64,000 nucleotides of DNA from Robbsia betulipollinis (GCF_026624755.1 NZ_JAPMXC010000010.1:622-64621); one strand, 5' to 3'. Shown: positions 40,124 through 49,937, counted from the stretch's first letter. Numbers and translations are program-made. Notes: generated from the letters alone by a model not told the origin.

Positions 40124-40245
40124 TAACCGTTTTCTGAAGCGTAAAACCCCTCGTCTCTTTTCGTGACGAACAGGCGCGGAAAGCCGCATCCGCGGGTAAA
40201 TGCTATCTTTCCGCGCGACCTTCCCTCTCCCTATACTGCCTTTCA

Positions 40246-40258
40246 GATATACGACAAC
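40246..40258 (-). promoter_or_regulatory. putative GntR operator, site 3
   Basis: On the minus strand GTTGTCGTATATC, about 85 bases upstream of the MFS start, again close to the recurrent motif. Confidence 0.45.
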
Positions 40259-40340
40259 ATACGAGGCAGCGCTGTGCTGCGTCTTTGACCCTCTCCGCGC
40301 CGATTGGCGGGAGCGGCGTCCCACCCACGGAGATTCGTCG

Positions 40341-41696
40341 ATGTCAAAGCCCGCCACGCAACCGGATATCGATGCTCCGCGAACGTCGTCGATGGCGGTC
40401 CCCGTGGCGGGACAACATGCGGTGGCGCCCACGCGTCGACGCTATTTCATGCTGCTGCTGATCCTGGTGGCGACGGTCATCAACTACCTGGACCGGGTCA
40501 ATATCTCGAGCGTGGCGCCCTTCATGACGAAGGACCTGCATATCGACAAGTTCCACATGGGCATGATCTTTTCGGCGTTCGCGTGGACGTATGCGTTCGC
40601 GTTGCTGCCGGCGGGTTTCCTCGTCGACCGGCTGGGCTCGCGGCTCAGTTACGGGCTGTCGCTGGTGACGTGGTCGCTGGCGACGGCGGCGCAATCGGTG
40701 GCCGGCGGCTTCGCGAGCCTGTTCGGCCTGCGTCTGGCAGTGGGGCTGATGGAGGCGCCGGCGTTTCCGGCGAACAGTCGGGCAGTGGCGATGTGGTTCC
40801 CGGAACGGGAACGCGGACTGGCGACCAGCGTGTTCGTGATGGGACAGTATCTGGGCACGGCCCTGTTCTCGGGGATCCTGATCTGGATCGCAGGCACCTA
40901 TGGCTGGCAGACCGTTTTCGTGATGTCGGGCGCGGTGGGACTGCTGTTCGGGATCGGCTGGTTCTTCTGGTACCGGGATCCGCTCAAAAGCACGGCGAAC
41001 CAGCAGGAACTCGATTATCTGCGCGAGGGGGGCGCGCTGGCGGGCAATCAGGAACGGTCGCGCTTTCGCTGGGCGGATATCGCGTACCTGATGCGGCATC
41101 GCCAGGTGTGGGCGATCTGCATCGGCAAGTTCGCGAGCTCGTCGTCGCTGTATTTCTTTCTGACGTGGTTTCCCACCTATCTCATCGACGAGCGCAGGAT
41201 CACGCTGCTCAAGGCAGGTTTCTTCTCGGTGATGCCGTATGTCGGCGCGATCGTCGGCATTCTGCTCGCGGGATCCATCTCGGACATGCTGATCCGGCGC
41301 GGGCACCCGATGTCGTTCTCGCGCAAGTTGCCGCTGGTCGTGGGCTCGGCGCTGGGGATGTCGATCGTGCTGGCGAACGTCGCGACCTCGGACGGCTTCG
41401 CGATCGCCATCCTGACGATCGCCTTCTTCGCGCAGGGCATCTCCGCGACGTCATGGGCGGCGGTAGGCGAGGTCGCGCCGAAGGAACTGATCGGCGTGAC
41501 CAGCGGCATCACGAGCTTCTCGGCGAATCTGGCCGGCATCGTCACGCCGACGGTCGTCGGCTACATCCTGCGCGAGACGGGCTCCTTCCACGCCGCATTC
41601 AACTTCATCGGTTGCGTGGCGCTGGTGGGCACCTTGTCCTACTCGCTGTTGCTGGGCCGGCTGCATCGCATCGAATTGCCGCAGCGGGCCCGCTGA
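40341..41696 (+). CDS. MFS transporter, sugar-acid (GudP/ExuT-like) type
   Basis: 451 residues from the ATG at 40341, preceded by GGAG. Typical ACS-family signatures are YFMLLLILVATVINYLDRVN in helix 1, FAWTYAFALLPAGFLVDRLG, LMEAPAFPANSRAVAMWFP and FFLTWFPTYLIDER. It is divergent from the FadR-type regulator and lies at one end of the hexarate gene cluster, so glucarate, galactarate or a uronate is the likely cargo, with proton symport. Confidence 0.85.
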   Translation: MSKPATQPDIDAPRTSSMAVPVAGQHAVAPTRRRYFMLLLILVATVINYLDRVNISSVAPFMTKDLHIDKFHMGMIFSAFAWTYAFALLPAGFLVDRLGSRLSYGLSLVTWSLATAAQSVAGGFASLFGLRLAVGLMEAPAFPANSRAVAMWFPERERGLATSVFVMGQYLGTALFSGILIWIAGTYGWQTVFVMSGAVGLLFGIGWFFWYRDPLKSTANQQELDYLREGGALAGNQERSRFRWADIAYLMRHRQVWAICIGKFASSSSLYFFLTWFPTYLIDERRITLLKAGFFSVMPYVGAIVGILLAGSISDMLIRRGHPMSFSRKLPLVVGSALGMSIVLANVATSDGFAIAILTIAFFAQGISATSWAAVGEVAPKELIGVTSGITSFSANLAGIVTPTVVGYILRETGSFHAAFNFIGCVALVGTLSYSLLLGRLHRIELPQRAR

Positions 41697-41697
41697 A

Positions 41698-41916
41698 TCA
41701 GCGCAGCGGAATCGTGACGCGCCGCTTGGCGAAACTGCCGTCCACGTCTTTCTGGCGCGACAGGCCTTCGCTGTAACCCGACGACAGCATGACCTGCAGT
41801 TCGGAGTGACGCTCGAAGGAGGCCCAGACGCTGCGCAGGAAACTGCGGAAGCCATAGGCGGCACGGGCGGGAGCGGGCAGGCGGGAAACGGAATCAAGAC
41901 GGGAAACGCTGGACAT
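41698..41916 (-). CDS. small hypothetical protein
   Basis: 72 residues starting MSSVSRLDSV, with a clear GAGGTAAG ribosome-binding site, and ending SFAKRRVTIPLR. Basic and not hydrophobic; I do not recognise a family. A perfect inverted repeat lies about 40 bases upstream of its start. It converges on the MFS gene with one base between the stops. Confidence 0.5.
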   Translation of the reverse strand: MSSVSRLDSVSRLPAPARAAYGFRSFLRSVWASFERHSELQVMLSSGYSEGLSRQKDVDGSFAKRRVTIPLR

Positions 41917-41951
41917 CGTCTTACCTCGGTCAGGAATGCGGTCAACTACGG

Positions 41952-41982
41952 CTAGGGTTATGTCCCTAAGTATTAACCCTAG
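41952..41982. promoter_or_regulatory. perfect inverted repeat CTAGGGTTA / TAACCCTAG
   Basis: Nine-base arms at 41952-41960 and 41974-41982 with a 13-bp spacer, in the region just upstream of the small minus-strand gene. One arm is also found at 62286-62294 upstream of the DUF4148 gene. Probably a regulator site or promoter element. Confidence 0.5.
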
Positions 41983-42066
41983 TATATGCCGAGGCAGACG
42001 GACTGTCCAGTCATCCGAAATCGTGTTGCGGGGAAGGAACGCCGCCGGGGCGTGGCGGCGCGCCGT

Positions 42067-43011
42067 TCACGTCGTGACGCTCGTGGCGGGCCGCCGGCCG
42101 GCAAACGCCGCTTCCAGGCTCTCCAGAACCAGATTGCCCATGTCGGTGCGGGTCTCGACGGTCGCGCTGGCGCGATGCGGCTGGAGGGCGACGTTGTCGA
42201 ACGCGAGCAATGCCTCGGGCACGTGCGGTTCGTCGGCGAAGACGTCGAGGCCCGCGCCGGCGATGCGACCATCCTGCAGCGCCTGCACGAGGTCGGCCTC
42301 GTCGACCAGCTTGCCGCGCGCGATATTGATCAGATAGCCGCTCGGCCCGAGCGCGTCGAGAATCTCTCCGTTGACGATGGCGCCGCCCTGGTCGGCCGAG
42401 GCGGCGAGGATCAGCGCGTCGCTGTCGCGCGCGAGCGCCGCGAGATCGGCGACGAAGGTGTAGGGCACGCCGTCGATCGCGCGCAGGTCCGTATAGCTGA
42501 TCGGGCAGCCGAAGGCGGCGGCGCGCGTGGCGATCGCGCGTCCCACGCGGCCCAGGCCGACGATGCCGACGCGCATGCCGCTGAAGCGGCGCGCCAGCGG
42601 CAGGGCGGGTTTGCCGGCGCGCCAGTGACCCTCGCGCACGAAGCGCTCGCCGCTGCTCAGGCCGCGACAGGCGGCGAGCAGCAGGGCGATGGCGAGGTCG
42701 GCGACGTCGTCCGTGAGCACGCCGGGCGTGGTCGAGACATGGATGCCGCGCTCGCGCGCCTGCGCGAGGTCGACCGCGTCGGTGCCGATGCCGTTGACGG
42801 CCACCACTTCCAGGGCCGGCAGTTTCGCCATCAGGGCGGTGCCCAGGCCCGACGAGCCGCCGGAAACGACGCCGCGCACGCCCGCGCCCACCGCGGCGAT
42901 GCAGGCGTCCTTGTCGGTCTGCTGATAGTAGCGGTGCAGCGTGTAGCGCTGCGTCAACGCGGCGTCGAGCACGGGAAGGACGGGATTGATCAGCAGGATT
43001 TCCGGTTTCAT
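42067..43011 (-). CDS. D-isomer 2-hydroxyacid dehydrogenase
   Basis: 314 residues. The NAD(P)-binding GLGRVGRAIATRA follows the conserved VGI. The catalytic triad is present: Arg in LINIARGKLVDE, Glu in VFADEPHVP and His in VALQPHRASATVE. It resembles glyoxylate/hydroxypyruvate or 2-ketogluconate reductases. It overlaps the upstream MFS gene by four bases (ATGA) and is last in the kdgD-MFS-dehydrogenase operon, so it may reduce glyoxylate, tartronate semialdehyde or a keto-sugar acid. Confidence 0.88.
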   Translation of the reverse strand: MKPEILLINPVLPVLDAALTQRYTLHRYYQQTDKDACIAAVGAGVRGVVSGGSSGLGTALMAKLPALEVVAVNGIGTDAVDLAQARERGIHVSTTPGVLTDDVADLAIALLLAACRGLSSGERFVREGHWRAGKPALPLARRFSGMRVGIVGLGRVGRAIATRAAAFGCPISYTDLRAIDGVPYTFVADLAALARDSDALILAASADQGGAIVNGEILDALGPSGYLINIARGKLVDEADLVQALQDGRIAGAGLDVFADEPHVPEALLAFDNVALQPHRASATVETRTDMGNLVLESLEAAFAGRRPATSVTT

Positions 43012-44417
43012 CGGGATGCCTTGAGGAAGGGGGGATGCGGGCGCAGTTCCACCCGTTTGATGTCCTTCACGATGACGAGGTAGCTGAACACGGTGACGAG
43101 GGCATTGATGCCGACGAACACCAGCGCGCCGTTGAAGGAACCGGTGGTCGCGACCAGATAGCCGATGACGATCGGCGTGACGATGCCCGCGACATTGCCG
43201 AACATGTTGAAGATCGAACCGGACAGTCCGATCGCTTCCTTCGGGGACGTATCGGCGACCACGGCCCAGCCCAGCGCGCCGATGCCCTTGCCGAAGAAGG
43301 CGAGCGACATCAGCGCGACGACGACCCAGTCGGTGTCGACATAATTGCAGCCGATGATCGAGACCGACAGCAGCATGCCGCCGACGATCGGTACCTTGCG
43401 GGCAATGGTGAGCGAGTGCCCGCGCCGGATCAGCATGTCGGAGAAAAGCCCGCCCAGCACGCCGCCGGTGAAGCCGCAGATCGCCGGCAGCGAGGCGACC
43501 AGCCCGGCATGCAGGATCGTCATGCCGCGCGCCTGCATCAGGTAGATCGGAAACCAGGTGAGGAAGAAATAGGTGAGGACGTTGATGCAGTACTGGGCGA
43601 GGTAGACGCCGAGCAGCATGCGGTTCGACAGCAGTTGGCGAACGGTGAACCAGCCGTTGGCCTTCGGCGTTTCCGCGACCGCCGGCGTCGCGGCCGCCGT
43701 TTCCGGCTTCCCGTCACGCTGTTCGTCGCGGCGCTGCACCAGGCCGCCGCCCTGCTCGATATGCGCGAGTTCCGCCGCGTTGACGCCCGCATGGTCGGCG
43801 GGGTTTTTCATGACCTTGAGCCAGGTCAGGGCGAGGATCAGACCCGCGATCCCCATCACGACATACACGTGATGCCAGCCGTAGGCATGCGTGAGCCAGG
43901 CCATCAGCGGCGTGAAGACGACGGCGGCGAAATACTGCGCGGAGTTGAAGATGGCCGACGCGGTGCCGCGCTCGGCGGTGGGGAACCAGCTCGCGACCAC
44001 TTTGGCATTGGCGGGAAAGGCCGGCGCCTCGGCCGCGCCCATCGCGAAGCGCAGCGCGAAGAGGCTGGTCACCGCCGCCGCGGCGCTACCGATCGTGCCG
44101 ACGGTGCTTTGCAGCAGGGTGAACAGGGACCACAGGAAAATGCTTGCCGCGTACACGCGGCGTGCGCCGAAACGGTCGAGCAGGGAACCGCTGGGCAGCT
44201 GCGCCAGGACATACGCCCAGCTGAACGCCGAGAAGATATAGCCCATCTGGATCGCGTTGAAGCCGAGTTCGGCGCGCATCGCGGTACCGGTGACCGAGAG
44301 CGTGGCACGGTCCGCGTAGTTGAACGTGGTGATGATGAAGATCATCAGCAGGATGCCGTAGCGGACGTTCGTGCGTTTGGCGGCGTGGGCGGCGCCCGCG
44401 GTACGGCTGATGTGCAT
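43008..44417 (-). CDS. MFS transporter, hexarate (GudP-like) type
   Basis: 469 residues. IIFIITTFNYADRATLSVTG in helix 1, MGYIFSAFSWAYVLAQLPSG, FALRFAMGAAEAPAFPANAKVV and YFFLTWFPIYLMQARGM match glucarate/galactarate carriers of the ACS family. The order kdgD, this gene, dehydrogenase in one direction makes D-glucarate or galactarate the best guess for the substrate. Confidence 0.87.
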   Translation of the reverse strand: MHISRTAGAAHAAKRTNVRYGILLMIFIITTFNYADRATLSVTGTAMRAELGFNAIQMGYIFSAFSWAYVLAQLPSGSLLDRFGARRVYAASIFLWSLFTLLQSTVGTIGSAAAAVTSLFALRFAMGAAEAPAFPANAKVVASWFPTAERGTASAIFNSAQYFAAVVFTPLMAWLTHAYGWHHVYVVMGIAGLILALTWLKVMKNPADHAGVNAAELAHIEQGGGLVQRRDEQRDGKPETAAATPAVAETPKANGWFTVRQLLSNRMLLGVYLAQYCINVLTYFFLTWFPIYLMQARGMTILHAGLVASLPAICGFTGGVLGGLFSDMLIRRGHSLTIARKVPIVGGMLLSVSIIGCNYVDTDWVVVALMSLAFFGKGIGALGWAVVADTSPKEAIGLSGSIFNMFGNVAGIVTPIVIGYLVATTGSFNGALVFVGINALVTVFSYLVIVKDIKRVELRPHPPFLKASR

Positions 44418-44563
44418 GATCGATTCCAGTCACTCGGTGTCGCGCAAGGCGTTCACGTGCGGCAGCCATCGGCGCCGCCCGGCATGTAGAAGAACGCAAA
44501 AGGGAAGGAGGGGGGCGGCGGGGCGCCCGCGCCGTGCGGCACGCGGGCTCCTGTCCTGGCCGC

Positions 44564-45490
44564 TCAGGCGTTCGCCTGCGAGCCGAGTTTCCTGATCAGG
44601 ACGTCGAGTTGCGCGATCTCTTCTTCGTTCAGATCGGTCAACGGCGCGCGCACCGGGCCGGCGTCGTGGCCGACGAGCTTGGCGCCCGCCTTGACGATGC
44701 TCACCGCATAGCCGGCGCGGCGGTTGCGGATCGCCAGGTACGGCAGGAAGAAGTCGTCGATCAGCTTGCCGACGGTGACGTGGTCGTCGGCGGCGATCGC
44801 CCGGTAGAAGTCCATCGCGGTCTTCGGGATGAAGTTGAACACCGCAGACGAGTACACGGGCACGCCGAGCGCCTTGTAGGCCGCGGCGTAGACCTCGGCG
44901 GTGGGCAGGCCGCCCAGATAGGAGAAGCGGTCGCCCAGGCGCCGCCGGATCGTCACCATGCTCTCGATCTCGCCCACGCCGTCCTTGAAACCGATCAGGT
45001 TCGGGCAGCGGTCGGCGAGCTGTTCGAGGAGATCGGCGCTGAGCCGCGAATTCGCGCGGTTGTAGAAGATCACGCCGATGTTCTTCACGGCCTTGCACAC
45101 CTGCTCGACGTGCAGCGCGATGCCGTCCTGGGACGCTTCGGTCAGGTAGTGCGGCATCAGCAGGATGCCTTTCGCGCCGAGACGTTCGGCCTCCTGCGCG
45201 TATTCGATCGCGACGCGGGTCGGGCCGCCCGCGCCGGCGAGGATCGGCACCTTGCCCTTGCAGGTCTCGGTGGCGGTGCGGATGACGTTCGAATAGTCGT
45301 TCTTGGTCAGCGAGAAGAATTCGCCGGTGCCGCCAGCGGCGAACAACGCGGTCGCGCCATACGGCGCCAGCCATTCGAGACGCTCGGCGTAGGTGTCGGG
45401 ACGAAAATCGCCCTGGGCGTCGAAATCGGTGATGGGGAAGGACAGCAGACCTTCGGATACGATTTGCTTGAGTTCTTGCGGTGTCGTCAT
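44564..45490 (-). CDS. kdgD: 5-dehydro-4-deoxyglucarate dehydratase
   Basis: 308 residues in the DHDPS/NAL aldolase superfamily. The start [19 protein letters not shown] and [10 protein letters not shown] are typical of KdgD, and the Schiff-base Lys lies in [12 protein letters not shown] (about residue 190). It converts 5-keto-4-deoxy-D-glucarate to 2-oxoglutarate semialdehyde. The semialdehyde dehydrogenase needed next is not in the window. It is divergent from garD across 213 bp with two operator-like sites. Confidence 0.95.
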   Translation of the reverse strand: MTTPQELKQIVSEGLLSFPITDFDAQGDFRPDTYAERLEWLAPYGATALFAAGGTGEFFSLTKNDYSNVIRTATETCKGKVPILAGAGGPTRVAIEYAQEAERLGAKGILLMPHYLTEASQDGIALHVEQVCKAVKNIGVIFYNRANSRLSADLLEQLADRCPNLIGFKDGVGEIESMVTIRRRLGDRFSYLGGLPTAEVYAAAYKALGVPVYSSAVFNFIPKTAMDFYRAIAADDHVTVGKLIDDFFLPYLAIRNRRAGYAVSIVKAGAKLVGHDAGPVRAPLTDLNEEEIAQLDVLIRKLGSQANA

Positions 45491-45531
45491 GATCGGCTCC
45501 AGGGCAGCGATATCAGGGATTTGAATTATAG

Positions 45532-45544
45532 GTCATCGTATGAC
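45532..45544 (+). promoter_or_regulatory. putative GntR operator, site 4
   Basis: GTCATCGTATGAC, a near-perfect palindrome (GTCAT/ATGAC), 42 bases upstream of kdgD. It fits the motif shared with the regulator's own promoter region. Confidence 0.55.
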
Positions 45545-45626
45545 ATGAATTCGGCAAGATCAACTGCTTATTCCCTGTGTATTGGTGCTTTAAGGGTAAT
45601 CACTGGCATCCCGCATGACAGTCAAT

Positions 45627-45639
45627 GTTGTAGGATGAC
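45627..45639 (+). promoter_or_regulatory. putative GntR operator, site 5
   Basis: GTTGTAGGATGAC, about 65 bases upstream of garD, matching the same recurrent motif. Confidence 0.5.
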
Positions 45640-45703
45640 ATATGAATAAAGCGGGTGCTCGCTGTGCCGGGAGCGTACCCCGCGCTTTACAGGATCGATT
45701 CAC

Positions 45704-47287
45704 ATGGCCGCTTCTCCGCTTTACATCCGGGTGCATCCCCAGGACAACGTCGCGATCGTCGTCAACGACGGCGGCCTGCCCGAGGGCGCGGCGTTCGCCG
45801 ATGGCCTGACACTGCGCGAGCGGGTGCCGCAGGGGCACAAGGTGGCGCTCGCGGATCTCGCGGTGGGTGCCGAAGTCATTCGCTACAACGTGGTCATCGG
45901 CTATGCATTGCAGGCGCTGCCCAAGGGCAGCTGGATCAACGAGCATGTGATCCGGATGCCCGAACCGCCGGGACTCGAGGGTCTGCCGATCGCCACGGTG
46001 AAGCCGCCCGAGATGCCGCCGCTCGAAGGCTTCACCTTCGAGGGATACCGCAACGCGGACGGTTCGGTGGGCTCGCGCAATATCCTCGCGATCACGACGA
46101 CGGTGCAGTGCGTGGCCGATATCGTCGAACACGCGGTGACGCGCATCAAGGCGGAGTTGCTGCCGCGCTATCCGCATGTCGACGACGTGGTGGGTCTCGG
46201 GCACACCTATGGCTGCGGCGTCGCGATCGACGCCCCCGATGCGATCATTCCGATCCGCACCGTGCGCAATATCAGCCTGAACCCGAACTTCGGTGGCGAG
46301 GTGATGATGGTGAGTCTGGGCTGTGAAAAGCTGCAGCCCGAGCGCCTGATGCCGCCAGGGACGATTCCGATCGCCGCCAGCGTCGACGACGTCGCCGATA
46401 TCGGCGATGTCGGTCAGACATTGAACGGGGATGTGGTCGTGCTGCAGGACGAGGCGCATGTCGGCTTCCAGTCGATGATCGAATCGATCATGCGCATGGC
46501 CGAGACGCATCTCGAACGGCTGAACAACCGGCGGCGCGAGACCTGCTCCGCGGCCGATCTGGTGATCGGCGTGCAGTGCGGCGGCAGCGATGCGTTCTCG
46601 GGGCTGACCGCGAATCCCGCCGTCGGCTTCGCGACCGATCTGCTGGTGCGCGCCGGGGCGACGGTGATGTTCTCCGAGGTAACCGAGGTGCGCGACGGCG
46701 TGGATCAACTGACCCGCCGCGCGGCGACGCCGGAGGTGGCCGAGGCGATCATCCGCGAGATGCGGTGGTACGACGATTATCTGCAGCGCGGCAGCGCCGA
46801 CCGCAGCGCCAACACGACGCCAGGCAACAAGAAGGGCGGCCTGTCGAACATCGTCGAGAAGGCGATGGGTTCGATCGTCAAGTCGGGCAATTCGGCGATT
46901 TCCGGGGTGATCTCGCCGGGCGAGAAGGTGCGGCAGAAGGGACTGATCTACGCGGCCACGCCGGCCAGCGACTTCATCTGCGGGACGCTGCAACTGGCCG
47001 CCGGCATCAATCTGCACGTTTTCACCACCGGCCGGGGCACGCCGTACAGCCTCGCCGAGGTGCCGGTGATCAAGGTCGCGACCCGCTCGGACCTGGCGCG
47101 CCGCTGGCACGACCTGATGGATATCAATGCCGGCACCATCGCCACCGGCGAGGCGAGCATCGAGGACGTCGGCTGGGAGCTGTTCCGGCTGATGCTGGAC
47201 GTCGCGAGCGGGCGCCGGCAGACCTGCGCGGAAAAGCTCAGGCTGCACAACGCGCTGGTTTTGTTCAACCCGGCGCCGGTGACCTGA
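45704..47287 (+). CDS. garD: galactarate dehydratase
   Basis: 527 residues, the usual length of GarD. An N-terminal SAF-like domain (residues about 1-110) precedes [51 protein letters not shown] and [18 protein letters not shown]. These match the altronate/galactarate dehydratase family, and the length with the GarD-like C-terminus favours galactarate. It converts galactarate to 5-keto-4-deoxyglucarate, the substrate of KdgD. Confidence 0.93.
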   Translation: MAASPLYIRVHPQDNVAIVVNDGGLPEGAAFADGLTLRERVPQGHKVALADLAVGAEVIRYNVVIGYALQALPKGSWINEHVIRMPEPPGLEGLPIATVKPPEMPPLEGFTFEGYRNADGSVGSRNILAITTTVQCVADIVEHAVTRIKAELLPRYPHVDDVVGLGHTYGCGVAIDAPDAIIPIRTVRNISLNPNFGGEVMMVSLGCEKLQPERLMPPGTIPIAASVDDVADIGDVGQTLNGDVVVLQDEAHVGFQSMIESIMRMAETHLERLNNRRRETCSAADLVIGVQCGGSDAFSGLTANPAVGFATDLLVRAGATVMFSEVTEVRDGVDQLTRRAATPEVAEAIIREMRWYDDYLQRGSADRSANTTPGNKKGGLSNIVEKAMGSIVKSGNSAISGVISPGEKVRQKGLIYAATPASDFICGTLQLAAGINLHVFTTGRGTPYSLAEVPVIKVATRSDLARRWHDLMDINAGTIATGEASIEDVGWELFRLMLDVASGRRQTCAEKLRLHNALVLFNPAPVT

Positions 47288-47300
47288 ACGGAGACCCCTC

Positions 47301-48569
47301 GTGCGTATTGCCTGCATCGCTCGTATCGATATTTTCCGCGCGGCGCTGCCGTTCGACGCGGGGCGGCGCGAACGCCGGCCATCGGCCGCCGCGGCGCTCA
47401 CGCCGGCCACGCTCGCCGATGCGCCCGCGGCGGCGCCCGAGGACGCTTCGTCCGCCGCGCCCGTCGACGCCTACAACGCCGCCTCGCGCAGCCTGCTGCG
47501 CATGGAAACGCTGCTCGTCAGGCTGACCACCGACGACGGCGCGACCGGCTGGGGCGAGGCCTTCGGGCATCTGGTGAACCCGGTGACCTTCGCCGCGCTG
47601 GCCGGCCCGGTCGGGCGGTTCTTCATCGGCGCCGAGGTGGGTCCCGACCCATCGCGCTTCGCCGCGACGATGCAGGCGGCGCATCAGGCGTTTCACGCAT
47701 TCGGCCGCACCGGGCCGGTGCTGTACGCGCTGTCGGCGATCGATACCGCCCTCTGGGACCTGTGCGCGCAGGCCGCGCAATTGCCCCTGCATCGGCTGCT
47801 GGGCGCGACGCGCGACACGGTGGAGGTCTACGCGAGCCTCGTGAGTTACGACAACGACCCGGAAGAGGTCGCCTATCAGGTCGGGCGCGCGCATGCGGCG
47901 GGCTTTCGGGCGATGAAGCTGCACGAAACGACACGCACCGCGGTGGCGGCGGCGCGTGCGGCGCTGCCGGCCGACGTCGCCCTGATGGTCGACGTGAATT
48001 GTCCCTGGCCGGCCGCGCAGGCGGCGCGCGAGGTCGCCGGATTCGCCGGCCTGTCGCTGGGCTGGGTCGAGGAGCCGGTCTGGCCGCCCGACGATCTCGA
48101 TGCGCTGGCGCGGCTGCGCGCGCGGGGCGGACCGTCCGATGGTGCCGACGGTGCGCCCGCCGGCTCATCCCGTGTGCCGATCGCCGCCGGCGAGAACGCG
48201 TCCGGCGTCTATGGTTTTCTTCAGCATTTCCAGCGCGGCGCGATCGATATCGCGCAACCCAGCGTGGCGAAGATCGGCGGCGTCACCGGCATGCGCGAGG
48301 TGATCCGTCTGGCCGGCGCGCACGGCGTGCGGGTCGTGCCGCACTGCTTCTACTACGGCGCGGGCCTGCTGGCGACCGCCCATCTCGTCGCGGCCCTGCC
48401 CGACGACGTCGCGCTGGAGTTGCCGTGGCTGCAATGGCCGGAGGTGCTGCACGCGCCGCAGGCCTGCGGCCCGACGCTGACCCTGCCCGACGTGCCGGGC
48501 CTGGGCTTCGCCCCCGACGCCGGGGTATTGGCACGCCATACCCTCGACAGCGCATCGATCGGCGGCTAG
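47301..48569 (+). CDS. enolase-superfamily (mandelate racemase/muconate lactonizing-like) enzyme
   Basis: 422 residues. Metal ligands appear in VDVNCPWPA (Asp231), WVEEPV (Glu257) and AAGENASG (Glu298), and the base His in VVPHCFYYG (His348). Where the MR subgroup normally has Lys-x-Lys, this protein has KLH (Lys206, His208). An insertion rich in Ala/Pro (about residues 30-58) interrupts the capping domain. It starts 13 bases after garD, so a hexarate or aldonate dehydratase or epimerase role is likely, but the exact substrate is unknown. Confidence 0.82.
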   Translation: MRIACIARIDIFRAALPFDAGRRERRPSAAAALTPATLADAPAAAPEDASSAAPVDAYNAASRSLLRMETLLVRLTTDDGATGWGEAFGHLVNPVTFAALAGPVGRFFIGAEVGPDPSRFAATMQAAHQAFHAFGRTGPVLYALSAIDTALWDLCAQAAQLPLHRLLGATRDTVEVYASLVSYDNDPEEVAYQVGRAHAAGFRAMKLHETTRTAVAAARAALPADVALMVDVNCPWPAAQAAREVAGFAGLSLGWVEEPVWPPDDLDALARLRARGGPSDGADGAPAGSSRVPIAAGENASGVYGFLQHFQRGAIDIAQPSVAKIGGVTGMREVIRLAGAHGVRVVPHCFYYGAGLLATAHLVAALPDDVALELPWLQWPEVLHAPQACGPTLTLPDVPGLGFAPDAGVLARHTLDSASIGG

Positions 48570-48638
48570 CCGGATGCCGGGCGGATGCCCGGCACGCCCC
48601 CGCCCACAGACAGCCATCACACCCTCCCGGGAGGAGAC

Positions 48639-49937
48639 ATGAAGACCCGCTACCGCTGGGTGATCGCCGCCTTGCTGTTCTTCGCCGGCATGCTCAATTA
48701 TCTGGATCGCGCCGCGCTGTCGGTGGTCGCGCCGATCGTCAAGGCCGAGCTGCACATCGGCGATGCCCAGATGGGCTTGCTGTTCAGCAGTTTTTTCATC
48801 GGCTATTGCGTGTTTTGTTTCGTCGGCGGCTGGGCGGCCGACAAGTACGGCCCGCGCAGGGTGTTCATGCTTGCCGGCGGCTTCTGGTCGGTGTTCTGCG
48901 GCGCCACCGCGCTGGCCGGCAATTTCGCGTCGCTGCTGGTGGCGCGGGTGGCGTTCGGTCTGGCCGAGGGGCCGATGGGCACCACCACCAACAAGGCCAT
49001 CTCGAACTGGTTTCCGCGCCGTGAGGCGGGCCGCGCGGTGGGTCTCACGAACGCGGGGCAGCCGCTGGGCGCGGCGATCGCCGGTCCGATCGTCGGGCTG
49101 GTGGCCGTGCGCTTCGGCTGGCGAATTTCCTTCGTCGTGATCGCGGCGCTGGGCTTCGTCTGGATGATCGTCTGGTGGCGATGCTTTCGCGACGACCCGG
49201 CCGTGCATCCGGCGGTGTCCGCCGAGGAAACCGAATGGATCGTCGCCGACCGGCATCGGCTGCCCACGACCGGTGCCGGCACGGTCCCGGACGCCGTCCG
49301 GCCCGCCCACGGGGTGCTGCACTATCTGCTGTCCTGGCCGGTGCTGGGCGTCGCGGCGGCGTTTTTCGCGTTCAACTACGTGCTGTACTTTTTCCTGTCC
49401 TGGCTGCCGAGTTACTTCACCGATTACCAGCACCTGGACATCAAGCACATGAGCGTCGTGGGGGTGCTGCCCTGGCTGGGCGCGACCCTGGGTTTCGTGC
49501 TGGGCGGGATGCTGTCCGACGCGCTCTACAGGAAAACCGGCGATGTCCTGTTCGCGCGCAAGACGGTGATCATGCTCGGGCTGGGCGTGTCCGCGGTGTG
49601 CGTGCTGGCCGTGTCGCGGGTCGGCTCGCTGGTGCCGGCGGTGGCCTTGATCGCCATCGCCAGCCTGTTCGCTTTCATGACGCCGCAGGCCTGCTGGTCG
49701 CTGTTGCAGGACATCGTGCCGCGCGAGCGCATCGGCGCGACCGGCGGTTTCGTGCATCTGCTGGCCAATCTTGCCGGCATTCTGTCGCCCAGCATCACGG
49801 GCTTCATGATCCAGTACGGCGCGGGCTATGCCTCGGCCTTCGTGCTGGCGAGCGTGCTCGCCGCGGTCGGCATGCTGGCGCTGGGGCTGGCGGTGCGGGA
49901 GGGCAATGTCGCTCGGCTGCGTCGCGTGTCCGCCTGA
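48639..49937 (+). CDS. MFS transporter, hexuronate/hexarate type
   Basis: 432 residues from the ATG at 48639, preceded by GGGAGGAGAC. Helix 1 is WVIAALLFFAGMLNYLDRAA. FIGYCVFCFVGGWAADKYGP, FGLAEGPMGTTTNKAISNWFP and YFFLSWLPSYFTDYQHL are typical of the ACS family. It is third in the garD-enolase-MFS operon and is the third sugar-acid carrier in the cluster. Confidence 0.87.
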   Translation: MKTRYRWVIAALLFFAGMLNYLDRAALSVVAPIVKAELHIGDAQMGLLFSSFFIGYCVFCFVGGWAADKYGPRRVFMLAGGFWSVFCGATALAGNFASLLVARVAFGLAEGPMGTTTNKAISNWFPRREAGRAVGLTNAGQPLGAAIAGPIVGLVAVRFGWRISFVVIAALGFVWMIVWWRCFRDDPAVHPAVSAEETEWIVADRHRLPTTGAGTVPDAVRPAHGVLHYLLSWPVLGVAAAFFAFNYVLYFFLSWLPSYFTDYQHLDIKHMSVVGVLPWLGATLGFVLGGMLSDALYRKTGDVLFARKTVIMLGLGVSAVCVLAVSRVGSLVPAVALIAIASLFAFMTPQACWSLLQDIVPRERIGATGGFVHLLANLAGILSPSITGFMIQYGAGYASAFVLASVLAAVGMLALGLAVREGNVARLRRVSA

